This document shows, piece by piece, positions 1 to 8,606 of a stretch of 64,000 nt of DNA. The notes under the pieces are model-generated. The model was not told where the DNA came from. It worked only from the letters and a program-made list of their open reading frames with translations, and made no database searches. Where the stretch lies: contig NZ_WSTB01000001.1 of assembly GCF_009789235.1 (NCBI RefSeq), positions 372,001 through 436,000 of the forward strand. The letters are read 5' to 3'. The stretch is from Flavobacterium hydrocarbonoxydans. Lineage in GTDB: Bacteria > Bacteroidota > Bacteroidia > Flavobacteriales > Flavobacteriaceae. The position numbers and the translations under genes are program-made. Numbering within the stretch: the stretch's first letter is position 1; every line of letters starts with the position of its first letter.

Positions 1-29
1 CAAGTTTATAAAGGTCATTTAGTCGCAGG

Positions 30-488
30 CTAATAAACCAAAAGAAACTTTTTCTTTTCCTCTAAACTCCCAACAAGGCATGTCGAAAGCACTTCCTGGA
101 GCAAGGATTTGAGTTTCTCAAAACAGCTGGGTTTTACCGCGTAGAATGTAGCGCCGAGTTCTAAAGCTCTTTGGATATTTTCAGGATCACTGCTGGTGGA
201 GAGCATAACCACATTTACTTCCTTTAAACTACCCTGGTGCTTTTTGATTTCCTCCAGGCATTCAAGCCCTGATTTGCCGGGCATATTGATATCCAGAAAA
301 ATAAAATCGGGAAGCTCAGGGCCACAGAGCGTAAGAAGGCTTTCCATTAAATGCATGCCATCCGGGACCTGTCGCAGGATAACATCGGTATCAATTTCGC
401 TCAACGCGTCAGCAAAGAACTCTCTGTCATCGCTGTCGTCATCGGCCAGGTAAATAAACCTTTGGGAATTGTGGTTATCAAACGCCAT
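30..488 (-). CDS. Stand-alone response-regulator receiver protein (CheY/Rcp1-like)
   Basis: 152-residue protein made of one receiver domain with no output domain. The acidic pocket is D16-D17-D18, the predicted phospho-acceptor is D66 in FLDINMPG, the switch residue is S97 in MLSTSS, and the conserved lysine is K119 in AVKPS. Receivers of this type usually pass phosphate from a histidine kinase to a partner protein, or act by protein contact in the cytoplasm. No kinase is visible in the window. The start (MAFDN) has a short A-rich stretch before it and nothing upstream in the same direction, so it may be transcribed alone. Family assignment is firm; partner and process are unknown. Confidence 0.88.
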   Translation of the reverse strand: MAFDNHNSQRFIYLADDDSDDREFFADALSEIDTDVILRQVPDGMHLMESLLTLCGPELPDFIFLDINMPGKSGLECLEEIKKHQGSLKEVNVVMLSTSSDPENIQRALELGATFYAVKPSCFEKLKSLLQEVLSTCLVGSLEEKKKFLLVY

Positions 489-689
489 TTTACTGAAATT
501 TAAATTAAACGATAAAATAGAAAGCTGCCTGGATAAACTGCAGGCTAACGATACGGGCTTCGCAATTTTAAAACTGCAAAATGAATTTGATAAGGGTACA
601 GTAAAGATAACTAATAATTAGGCAAAAACACATTAAAAAAAATACACTTTCTTAATCTTGATGTCACTTCGAGGTTTTCAATAAGTACT
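489..689. other. Gap between the receiver gene and IS remnants
   Basis: A/T-rich stretch upstream of the receiver gene. No reading frame, tRNA or strong hairpin was seen. It presumably holds the receiver gene's promoter, but no clear TAnnTTTG element was found. Confidence 0.4.
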
Positions 690-750
690 GGCACAAACTA
701 ATTAAAAAAATGTAGCTTAACTTTTTCTCTACTTTTTGTTTGCATATCCA
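690..750 (+). repeat. IS3-family right-end remnant (copy 1)
   Basis: The stretch ATGTAGCTTAACTTT followed by CTACTTTTTGTTTGCATATCCA recurs at 6306-6379 and, inverted, at 15427-15468. At 6306 it directly follows the tail of an IS3 orfB reading frame (TIEEFNK), which identifies it as the non-coding right end of an IS3-family element ending in ...CA. Here only the end is left, just upstream of a different IS3 orfB fragment. Confidence 0.6.
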
Positions 751-782
751 CAAAAATAACTTCTATATTTCTGGAGTCTTCA

Positions 783-1472
783 AAACGTTATAGTTGTGTA
801 AAAATCGCAAAAGAATTGACTGCTGGTGGAACAAAAATATCTTACACACAGGTAGGATTATATATGACACAGATGGGACTTCGTCCAAAAGCAAAAAGAA
901 AATTTAAAACTACCACAGATTCTAAGCACAACTTTTATACTTCCCCTAATATTTTAAACCGACGATTTAAAGTAAGTGGTCCCTCTATAGTTTGGGTGTC
1001 TGATATAACTTATATCCAAACCGATAAAAGGTTTTTATATCTTACTATAATTATGGACTTATATGATAGAAAAATAATCGGATGGAGTCTGAGCAGTAAC
1101 ATGAAAGCGGAGAAGACCTCGCTTGCAGCCTGGGAAATGGCTGTAAATAACCGTAAAGTTTCAGAGGGATTAATATTTCACTCTGACAGAGGAGTACAAT
1201 ATGCATGCAGAGCTTTTGTCAGCAGGCTCGATTCTTACAAAGTTATTACTCGCAGTATGAGCCGTCGAGAAAACTGTCTGGACAATGCTCCCGCTGAGAG
1301 CTTTTTCAAAACTCTTAAATGCGAGCTACTTTATAATTGTAAACTGATGCCTAAAAAAGAGACTAAAGATACAGTCATTGACTACATTGAAAATTGGTAC
1401 AACAGAATGAGAATACATTCAGGTCTTAATTATCAAACTATTGAAGAATTTAATACGGCCACCAAACTTTAA
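783..1472 (+). pseudogene. IS3-family transposase OrfB, 3' two-thirds only
   Basis: C-terminal part of an IS3-family OrfB (rve integrase core). The frame is open from about 783 and reads RYSCVKIAKEL, the usual end of the HTH_21 linker of these proteins, with no preceding start or N-terminal domain. The three DDE residues are present: D in WVSDITYI, D in FHSDRG, and E in NAPAESFF. The C-terminus (NYQTIEEFN) looks complete. The 5' third of orfB and all of orfA are missing, so this fragment should not transpose alone. It abuts, with a 5-nt gap, a fragment of the opposite half of another IS3 element. Confidence 0.85.
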
Positions 1473-1489
1473 AATTTATGCTGTGCACA

Positions 1490-2110
1490 ATGGACCAAAG
1501 TAATCATCAAATATCAAAAAAAAACAGGAGAGTTTATGAACGTACATTCAAAGAGAAGGCGGTCCTGCTGAGTTATGAACGGTCCTGTATTGAAAAAGTT
1601 GGAGAAGAGCTTGGTATAACAAAGTCACTATTGAACAAATGGCGTAAAGATTTCAAAAAATATGGGGAAAGGAGTTTTCCGGGACATGGTAATCTACTGT
1701 TAAACCCAGAGGAGGAAAAAATTTATCTTCTTAAAAAAAGGATTAAAAAAGCTGAACTGGACTCTTTCATCATACAAACAGCGGCACCTTATCTTTCCAG
1801 TGGAAAGCTTAGGATATATTTTTTTATTCAGGATTTTGAAAAAAACTGCTCTGCAAAACGTATCTGCAAAGTTCTCGGCATTGCACAGCGTTCATATAGC
1901 AGATGGAAAAATCATTACATCTCAGAGAGAAACAAAAGAAAAATAGAACTCCTTCAGGTGATAGCAACATTATTTATCACTAAAAAAAAGCGATATGGGC
2001 CTAAGAGAATAACTGTTGAACTTCGAAAGCGCGGTTATATTTTATCAATCTCAACTACAGCCAGGTATATGAAGGAATTAGGCCTTTTTGTATCAATTAA
2101 AAAACCATGA
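1490..2110 (+). pseudogene. IS3-family OrfA plus start of OrfB, truncated
   Basis: One continuous frame holds an OrfA-type helix-turn-helix (about residues 15-55: TFKEKAVLLSYE ... GITKSLLNKWRKDF) and a lysine-rich coiled segment. It then enters the first third of OrfB (SAKRICKVLGIAQRSYSRWK ... KKRYGPKRI), stopping at KKP before the DDE core. The likely start is the ATG at 1490; an in-frame ATG at 1478 is also possible. In intact IS3 elements orfA and orfB are usually joined by frameshifting; here they are already in frame, which suggests decay. Where it overlaps the upstream fragment (about 40 residues) the two proteins differ, so they come from different IS3 elements. Confidence 0.8.
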
Positions 2111-2660
2111 GTACTTTAAAGAAGACTGCGCAGAACGGGGCGGATTTCGGTAGGAATTTTCAATTTTCACTCTCTTTAATACCATTTTATAATTTTCAAT
2201 AATTGTAAATTAATAACATTATAAAAAAACTTATTTATAATAATTGCAGCATTTGTTATTTGAAATTAATTCCATAACTCACTTTATTTAAGAAGCTTAC
2301 AGATCCTAGAGTGATTAAAAAACATTGCAGTTTTGATTAATGCAAAAACAAATTTTATTGTACTTAAATATAGTTTTTTAACCTTTTTACTGATAAAAAA
2401 GTAACAATTAATTGAAATATATTTGGTATTGAATGAAATATATAAAAAGATAAAAAAATAAAAAAGTAAGATATATTTTAGTATATTTGCTAAACCACCG
2501 TATTTTATTTACAAAAAATATTTTTTTTTATAATAGCTGAGTTTTTTACAACTAATTATAAAATTTTACTCAGATTCCCTATAGCATTTTATCTTTAATA
2601 ATTATCATTTCATAAATAGGTAAATGTTTTTTTGATTTTACTTTACTAATTAACTTTAAA
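2111..2660. other. A/T-rich gap of about 550 bp
   Basis: No gene was found. It is very A/T-rich with long A and T runs. It contains a possible promoter at 2482-2489 and a long apparent leader before the gene at 2661. The first 50 bp still read like a continuation of the truncated IS3 fragment, but no conserved end was recognised. Confidence 0.4.
2482..2489 (+). promoter_or_regulatory. Candidate -7 promoter element (TATATTTG)
   Basis: Exact match to the Bacteroidota -7 form TAnnTTTG, about 170 nt upstream of the small-protein gene at 2661. No convincing -33 TTG lies at the right distance, so this is a weak call. Confidence 0.35.
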
Positions 2661-2870
2661 ATGAAGAATATAAAAAATCAAATCACTTTCTCACTATCAT
2701 TGTTTATAGTTACAGTTTATGTAACTCAAGCCTTTCAACCACCAGCTCCAGGACTTCCTGATCAACAAGATGTTCGGATAGATAAAGGTATTGTTATGCT
2801 TTTAATTATAGGTATTATTTTAGGAATCTATTTGATTCGTAAAAGTAATAGGTCAAAAAAACAACCATGA
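2661..2870 (+). CDS. Small exported protein with Pro-rich tail and C-terminal membrane anchor (PID-CTERM-like)
   Basis: 69 residues. A signal peptide (about 1-24, ending VTQAF) is followed by a short proline-rich link (QPPAPGLP), an acidic/DK segment, a hydrophobic helix (about 46-60, VMLLIIGIILGIYLI) and a basic tail (RKSNRSKKQP). This is the layout of the tiny PID-CTERM-type proteins common in Flavobacteriia (PPxPGLP-x-D-G hydrophobic basic). Their role is not established. It lies 91 bp upstream of a T9SS cargo gene in the same direction and may be co-transcribed with it. Family assignment is by pattern only. Confidence 0.65.
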   Translation: MKNIKNQITFSLSLFIVTVYVTQAFQPPAPGLPDQQDVRIDKGIVMLLIIGIILGIYLIRKSNRSKKQP

Positions 2871-2961
2871 GAATGAAATCTTAATAAACAAAGCTACTCC
2901 TCCAGTAAAAGTCTACCAAACTGATAAAATTCAGATTATCAATGATATAAAAAACAAAGTT

Positions 2962-4758
2962 ATGAAAAAAAGACTACTTGCAATTTTAATATTAATTTTT
3001 TCAAAAACATACTCGCAACTTTACTTTTCTGCAGATATGGCGATGTATGTTAAAAATCAAGTAGTATATGTTGGTCAAAACATTAACTTGAGCTCAGATA
3101 CCTTTATTTACTTACGGAATAACTCTCAGTTGGTTCAGGGGACAACAGGTGTTTCAAGTAATTCTGGAGCGGGTATGATTTCTATTTTTCAAGAAGGAAC
3201 TTCTGATAATTTTGATTATAATTATTGGTGCTCGCCCGTAGGAAATGCGTCCGCAGCTGAGGGCAATGAAAATTTTGGTATCACTATGCTGTATCGCCCA
3301 ACAAGTAGTATAAACTCCACAGCAGCCATAATGCTTCCAATTGGAAATTATGATGGAATATCAACCCCACTTTCAATAGCTCCTTACTGGATTTATAAAT
3401 TACAAAATTCCTCAAATTATTCTCAATGGATTCAGGTTGGATCAGCAACAAATTTGGCTCCCGGCGAAGGGTTTACGATGAAAGGTACTAGTGGTTCTGA
3501 TTCAATTGATCCTGAAAGTACTGGTATAATAAATAATCCTGGCGGAACTGGTGCACAACGATATGACTTCAGGGGAAAACCAAATGATGGTAATATAAAT
3601 GTTAACGTAGGGACTAATAATTCAACTTTAACTGGAAACCCATATCCTTCGGCCCTTGATCTAAATGCTTTTCTTTTGGATCCTACAAATACTGCAGGAT
3701 CAGGTATCGCTTACTTCTGGGAACAGGATAAAACGGTAAACTCACATTACCTAGCAGATTATAGAGCTGGCTACGGCAGTTACTCACCAATATCTTTAGT
3801 CTCTAATGGTATATACGTTCCAGCTACATTCAGCTCCTATAATGCTGACGGTTCTCTAAATACTATTGGAACATCATCTGGACTATCTATTGAACGTAAG
3901 TACTCACCTATAGGACAAGGATTTGTAATTAAAGGCAATTTAAACGGAGTTGTAACCTTAAAAAATGAGCATCGTATTTATTATAAAGAAGGTAGTGGTC
4001 TCTCACAATTTGAAAAACCCAGAAGGCCTGATCAAAAATCAAAGCCTTCTCAAGAAACAGCAGAAGAAGTATCACATTTTAAAATAAATATCATCATCAA
4101 TAACCAGTTTACTAGACAACTGGCATTGGCTTTGATACCAGAGGCTACAGATTTGGTGGATTATGGTATTGATGCACTAAACTTGAATGAAACCCTGCCC
4201 AATGATGTGAATTTTTTAATAGATAATAGAAACTATGTTATTCAGGGAGTAGATTTTGATTTAAACAAAAAAATTCCCTTTCGCGTTAAAGCAACTACTT
4301 CTGCTACTTTTCAATTTTATATTCCAGAGGTGATTAATTTCGATCCTCTCCAGAAAATTTACCTCTATGATACCATAGACGGTTCTTATCATAATATAAA
4401 AAATGAAATTTATCAGGTAAATCTACCGGCTGGAACAAATACAGATCGTTTTAAAATTGCTTTTACAAGCCAAGCTCTAAGTGTTAATGAAGAGAGAAAA
4501 GAGCAGTTTTTTATTTATCAGAACAATACCAGTCAAACGCTTAAAGCGTACAATCCTGACAATAAGACTTTAAAATCATTTACATTATACGATATACTTG
4601 GACGTATAGTACTGTTTAAAAAAGACCTTCAATCTGAACAAAATTATTATTACTCCACTACTGGTCTTAGCTCAGGAATCTATATAGCTGAATTCATAAC
4701 GATTGAGAATGAAAAGTATATCCAAAAAGTATTCATTACAAACTCTGAAAAAAAATAA
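2962..4758 (+). CDS. Large secreted protein with type IX secretion (type A) sorting domain
   Basis: 598 residues with an N-terminal signal peptide ending at TYSQ. The body has repeated beta-rich segments with Gly/Ser/Asn-rich turns (for example FDYNYWCSPVGN, about residue 90) and no catalytic motif I recognise. The last 90 residues form a Por-secretion (T9SS type A) domain: QNNTSQTLKAYN ... SFTLYDILGRIV ... LSSGIYIAEF ... KVFIT. The protein should therefore cross the outer membrane by T9SS and stay on the surface or be released. It is followed after 28 bp by another exported protein. Adhesin or surface-layer function is inference. Confidence 0.85.
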   Translation: MKKRLLAILILIFSKTYSQLYFSADMAMYVKNQVVYVGQNINLSSDTFIYLRNNSQLVQGTTGVSSNSGAGMISIFQEGTSDNFDYNYWCSPVGNASAAEGNENFGITMLYRPTSSINSTAAIMLPIGNYDGISTPLSIAPYWIYKLQNSSNYSQWIQVGSATNLAPGEGFTMKGTSGSDSIDPESTGIINNPGGTGAQRYDFRGKPNDGNINVNVGTNNSTLTGNPYPSALDLNAFLLDPTNTAGSGIAYFWEQDKTVNSHYLADYRAGYGSYSPISLVSNGIYVPATFSSYNADGSLNTIGTSSGLSIERKYSPIGQGFVIKGNLNGVVTLKNEHRIYYKEGSGLSQFEKPRRPDQKSKPSQETAEEVSHFKINIIINNQFTRQLALALIPEATDLVDYGIDALNLNETLPNDVNFLIDNRNYVIQGVDFDLNKKIPFRVKATTSATFQFYIPEVINFDPLQKIYLYDTIDGSYHNIKNEIYQVNLPAGTNTDRFKIAFTSQALSVNEERKEQFFIYQNNTSQTLKAYNPDNKTLKSFTLYDILGRIVLFKKDLQSEQNYYYSTTGLSSGIYIAEFITIENEKYIQKVFITNSEKK

Positions 4759-4786
4759 ATACCCATACTAAAAAAAAATAAATATT

Positions 4787-6286
4787 ATGTTACAAAAAAA
4801 AACAATCCCATATTACAAAGTGATACAGCTGGTATTGCTATTGCTTTGCTTCACAGGAATATTTTCTGGATATGCACAAATAGGTATTGGCACCATAACT
4901 CCTGACGTTAGCTCGATTTTAGATATAGCCTCTACAACACAAGGCCTCTTAACACCTAGAATGACAACTCTTCAGCGTGCTGCCATAGCATCTCCGGCAG
5001 ATGGATTAATTGTTTATGATACAGATCTAAAATCCTTCGTTTATTATGAAGCAACATCACTCACTTGGGCTAGAATAAATAGTGATGCAAACGGTAGGTT
5101 AAATTTTAAACGCATAAAATCAACTGATGTTCTCGCCACGGTATTAGCCGCAGAACTTGCAGCTGGTGGCGGAACTAAATATCTTTTAAATAGCAATACG
5201 CTATATGAAATCAATGGAATTATTTCTCTCAATTTACCAATTGATTTAAACAATGCTTACTTATATGGTCTTGATACTAATAGTGATATTATAGTTAGTA
5301 CCACTGGAAGTATATTTCAAGGAGCAAGTGGTGGATCTGTTAGAGGTTTGACATTACAGGCAACAGCAGGGAGTGTCTTTAGTCTTAGCGGTGCCGCAAC
5401 TCAAAATTTAATTTTTAGAGACTGTTTAGTAACAGGTTCCAACAGCGTGGGTACAATATCAGGTTTCGGATTAGTGTTTATAAGCATAGTTCAGTTTGTC
5501 GGAAATACAAATGGTATTACGTACGATAATATAACCCAATTGCTTTTAAGTAATATGGGATGGTTTAGTAATAATTCCGGCACCTATGAAAAACTAACAG
5601 GAACCTTTACATTAATTGAAAAGCAAGGAGGCTTTAGTCATGTTAATGGTACAGCTATTGGCTTAGACGTTTCAACATCAGGTTTAACTATAACAGGTGA
5701 TGCTGTTTTGGAAACAGTTGTATTCACGGGAAACAACCCTACTGGTTACGTAAAACCATACACTACAGGAACATATTTAGGCTACAACTTCAATAATAGC
5801 TGGACGGTAAGAGCTGCGGGAATCCCCACGGAGGGTGATAGCAATGCTGCAGGAGATTTCTCAGTTGATTACGCTGTGGGTTCAGGAGCTTCAACAACTT
5901 TTAATAATTCGAACCCTAGCAATATTGTTAAGATCCAGGGAGTTTCTAGTTCTTCTAATTTATTTCGTTTTTCGACTGATGGAGGGTTAAATAACAGACT
6001 AAAATATTTAGGTAAAAAGAAAAGAATTTTTCAGGTTTCAGGTTCTATTTCATTTCAAGTTCCCGCGGCGGGTACTTATATTATTTATATAGCAAAGAAC
6101 AATGTTGCTATATCACAATATAAAATTTATGGAAGAGGCTTGACTCTTAATGATATTGTCGTTCTTCCACTAAGTGCTTCAGTAGAACTTTCTAATAATG
6201 ATTATATTGAAGTTTATGCACAGCGTTACAGTGGTGGAAACAATGATGCAATTATTACACCAAACATGACAGTAACAATAAAATAA
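4787..6286 (+). CDS. Exported adhesin-like / phage-tail-fibre-like surface protein
   Basis: 499 residues. The signal peptide (about 1-30) ends at GYAQ. Next comes the IGIGT-x-xPD-x-SSxLDI-x-STTQGLLTPRMTT-x-QR module seen at the N-terminus of many Bacteroidota surface proteins, then GLIVYDTD. The middle is glycine/serine/threonine-rich and beta-helix-like (TLQATAGSVFSLSGAATQN ...); the end is a beta-sandwich-like module (FQVPAAGTYIIYIAKNN ... NDYIEVYAQRYSGG). There is no T9SS tail. It is probably transcribed with the T9SS cargo gene just upstream. The stop codon is immediately followed by an IS6 end, so the downstream neighbour has been lost. Confidence 0.75.
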   Translation: MLQKKTIPYYKVIQLVLLLLCFTGIFSGYAQIGIGTITPDVSSILDIASTTQGLLTPRMTTLQRAAIASPADGLIVYDTDLKSFVYYEATSLTWARINSDANGRLNFKRIKSTDVLATVLAAELAAGGGTKYLLNSNTLYEINGIISLNLPIDLNNAYLYGLDTNSDIIVSTTGSIFQGASGGSVRGLTLQATAGSVFSLSGAATQNLIFRDCLVTGSNSVGTISGFGLVFISIVQFVGNTNGITYDNITQLLLSNMGWFSNNSGTYEKLTGTFTLIEKQGGFSHVNGTAIGLDVSTSGLTITGDAVLETVVFTGNNPTGYVKPYTTGTYLGYNFNNSWTVRAAGIPTEGDSNAAGDFSVDYAVGSGASTTFNNSNPSNIVKIQGVSSSSNLFRFSTDGGLNNRLKYLGKKKRIFQVSGSISFQVPAAGTYIIYIAKNNVAISQYKIYGRGLTLNDIVVLPLSASVELSNNDYIEVYAQRYSGGNNDAIITPNMTVTIK

Positions 6287-6309
6287 GGTTCTGTCGCATG
6301 TGTCAGAAC
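6287..6309. mobile_element. Solo IS6-family terminal repeat
   Basis: GGTTCTGTCGCAT followed by GTGTCAGAA matches, with one or two changes, the left ends of the three IS6 copies at 8607, 10398 and 15594. No transposase follows. It begins right after the stop codon of the gene at 4787-6286 and runs straight into an IS3 tail. Confidence 0.7.
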
Positions 6310-6379
6310 AATTGAAGAATTTAATAAACTAATTATAAAAATGTAGCTTAACTTTATCTTTAGTTTTTGCTGCATATCC
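6306..6379 (+). repeat. IS3-family orfB tail and right end (copy 2)
   Basis: ATTGAAGAATTTAAT encodes the same TIEEFN C-terminus as the OrfB fragment ending at 1472. It is followed by ATGTAGCTTAACTTTATC and a terminus ending GCATATCCA. This is the last ~75 bp of an IS3 element joined to a solo IS6 end. Confidence 0.6.
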
Positions 6380-6460
6380 AAAGCAGCTTTACATAAAAAT
6401 ATTACATAAATTTTAAATAAATATATATGCAATTAAATATTATTTGCTCACTTTATACTC

Positions 6461-6836
6461 ATGAATAAATTACAAGAACTGAAAAAAGCATTTAAAAAGA
6501 AGAAAACTATACCGAAGGGCTGATTTGTCTAAGTGGTCAAAATCTGTTGATTGTCATTTAGATGAATTGGTACAGGAAGGCACTTTACACAAACTATCAC
6601 AAAGCTTATACTATTATCCCAAATTAACTGTCTTTGGAGAACACCTCCCGAGTAAAAAGTGTTGTTGCATTCTATTCTCAAAGACAAACGTTTTCTAGTA
6701 ACTTCTTTAAATGCATATAATGCAGTGGGCGTAGGAGCTATTCAACTATACAGTGTTAAAACGGTTTACAATCATAAACGCTATGGTGATTTTAATCTTG
6801 GAGGTATTAACATAGGATGTATTATTCAACTACTAG
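6461..6836 (+). pseudogene. Decayed AbiEi-type antitoxin (second copy)
   Basis: Fragments in different frames match the intact antitoxin at 7820-8395: MNKLQELKKAFKK; then DLSKWSKSVDCHLDELV ... TLHKLSQSLYYYPK; then LKDKRFLVTSLNAYNAVGVG followed by TVYNHKRYGDF. At least two frameshifts separate these blocks, and the C-terminal half is missing. It lies in the opposite direction to the intact antitoxin, and its end is 19 bp from the end of the toxin pseudogene. Confidence 0.8.
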
Positions 6837-6854
6837 CGAAAAAATATTGATTTT

Positions 6855-7812
6855 CTACAATTTAAATAAATTAAGATTAATTCTCTCCATAACCTCATCG
6901 AAATTTGGTTGACCTTTGTAATATAACTTTTTAGTAAGTTCATATCTTCTTTTAAATTCCGCTCTAAGTTCGTTATCAGAAAGTAAAAAAGCCTCATTTT
7001 CATTGATAGGAATCTCATAATCGGCAGAAGGGAATCTTTCTTTTTTATGCTCGTGATATTCGGGAGTTCCAATAAACTGCTGTACTTGTTGATTCTCAAG
7101 CAGACAATAAACATCATAATATTGTATCATTAAATTGGCCCTTAGAACACCATCAGTAAGCTCCTGTCTGAATTTTGTCGCTATCGTTTGAAGTTTTTCC
7201 ACAAAAGTAAACCCTGGGTGATAGCAGATGATATCAATAGCCCTATTATCAATTATAGCAATAGATTTATTTTCCTTGGCCTTTTCGTAAGCCCATGAGG
7301 CAATAGTACAATCAAAATTTGGAGTAACTTTATCGAATCCAGCCTCCAGTAAAACCCCCTCCTTTACCCCCTCTATTGGATCAGTCAAAGCGTTAAAATA
7401 CAACCTTATACCACCGCTTCTATAGGCGACTGCATCATCAAATACATGATCCCTTTCTACTGAAATAATTCCCTCGATTTCAATAGTCTTAGCAAGCCAA
7501 TCATAAAATTCTTTTCGCGCCTGAATATTTTTCGGATTAGAATTTTTCGGATTTTCATTTATTTTCCTCTCGGCATCCGGTTTTATATAAATATCGATAT
7601 CCTAAGAAAAACGATCAATGATGTTATATCCTTTTGAGAGAGAAGTTCCTCCTTTTAATTCAAACTGAAAATTTAATTTTTTTGAGTCCGTAAAGAACAT
7701 GCATAATCCAATAATCCTTTTCAACAAGTCCTGCTAGTATACCTGTTTCATCCTCGATTATACGTAATAAATCTGAAAAGTTCTTATGATTGTGAAGATA
7801 GTCTGAAGCCAT
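6855..7812 (-). pseudogene. AbiEii-family nucleotidyltransferase toxin, inactivated
   Basis: Reading from ATG 7812 the protein begins MASDYLHNHKNFSDLL and follows the AbiEii/AbiGii (PF08843-type) plan. A frameshift in the A/T run at about 7677-7684 interrupts YGLKK...FELKGGTSLSKGYNIIDRFS. An in-frame TAG at 7602-7604 then replaces the residue expected to be acidic in the catalytic S-x-DID motif. The remaining 182 residues from about 7403 form an open frame with the family C-terminal region (FVEKLQTIATKFRQ ... RYYDVYCLL-like), but without the catalytic core. The start lies 7 bp after the antitoxin stop, the usual antitoxin-toxin order. A short C-terminal product from an internal ATG cannot be excluded. 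Confidence 0.85.
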
Positions 7813-7819
7813 AAAAGTA

Positions 7820-8395
7820 TTAGTAACTAAGTAATGGTGTTAACAATTGCTTTGTTTTGGTATTCCCATAATCAGCAAGTGATTTTTTCATTTTTTTTAC
7901 TTCCATCTGACGCAATTTATTCGTCACATTTTTAAAAACTTCTTTTTGATCTTCAGCCAAAGAATCTAAATTGTTTACCAAATCAACCAATAAGAATTCA
8001 GGGGTGGCTTTCTTAGGAAAATGGGGTTTCATTCGAAATAAAAAAAATTTATTCCCTAATTTAATTTCTCCATGACGCTTGTGATTATAGACAACCCTTT
8101 CGTTATAAAGCTGAGTAGTTCCTACTCCTAAACTATTATAGGCGTTTGCAGAGGTAAGTAAAAAACGATCATCCTTAAGAAAACTTCGAACCAGTACATC
8201 ATCCTCAGGCGGAACTAGTCCAAATGGAGTTTCTTTTGGAAAATAGTAAAGCCCCTGTGAGAGTTTTTGTAACGTTTTATCTTTTAAGAGTTCATCCAAA
8301 TGGCGATCAACCGAATTGGACCATTTTGTCAAATCCGAACGACGGTACACCTTTCCACGCTTTAAATGTTTTTTTAAATCTTCTACTTTACTCAT
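7820..8395 (-). CDS. AbiEi-type antitoxin (DUF6088-like winged-helix protein)
   Basis: 191 residues from MSKVEDLKKHLKRG. The N-terminus is the winged-helix AbiEi-like domain (YRRSDLTKWSNSVDRHLDELLKDKTLQKLSQGLYYFPK). The conserved FLLTSANAYNSLGVGTTQLYNERVVYNHKRHG block and a lysine-rich C-terminus follow. AbiEi antitoxins repress their own operon and neutralise the paired nucleotidyltransferase. The frame stays open 14 codons further upstream, but a TATATTTG -7 element (8423-8416, minus strand) lies inside that extension, so the start at 8395 is preferred. The partner toxin downstream is broken, so this is an orphan antitoxin. It could still bind DNA or neutralise a related toxin elsewhere. 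Confidence 0.8.
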   Translation of the reverse strand: MSKVEDLKKHLKRGKVYRRSDLTKWSNSVDRHLDELLKDKTLQKLSQGLYYFPKETPFGLVPPEDDVLVRSFLKDDRFLLTSANAYNSLGVGTTQLYNERVVYNHKRHGEIKLGNKFFLFRMKPHFPKKATPEFLLVDLVNNLDSLAEDQKEVFKNVTNKLRQMEVKKMKKSLADYGNTKTKQLLTPLLSY

Positions 8396-8415
8396 ATCCA
8401 ACATAATATAGAATA

Positions 8416-8423
8416 CAAATATA
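8416..8423 (-). promoter_or_regulatory. Candidate -7 element of the antitoxin gene
   Basis: TATATTTG on the minus strand, an exact TAnnTTTG match, about 20 nt upstream of the chosen antitoxin start. It would give a very short leader. The -33 region is A/T-rich without a clear TTG. Confidence 0.45.
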
Positions 8424-8606
8424 CTATAAAAAAACATATATGTAAAATTTTAATTGAAAATTCATGCAAAAAAAACATATAATAAACTACTAATCAATAC
8501 ATTAAATTTTAGTAAAAAAAAATTATATGCATAATTAAACGAAGTATTTTTTGAATGTTCCCTCACCCATTTTTCTGATTACACTTATTATTCACACTAT
8601 TCAAAG

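Noticed and set aside
6226..6432. Minus-strand frame over the end of the adhesin-like gene and IS scars
   Set aside because: It spans a coding end, a solo IS6 end and an IS3 tail; it is an accidental frame.
6833..7117. Second minus-strand frame inside the toxin pseudogene
   Set aside because: It is out of frame with the family match and has no recognisable content.
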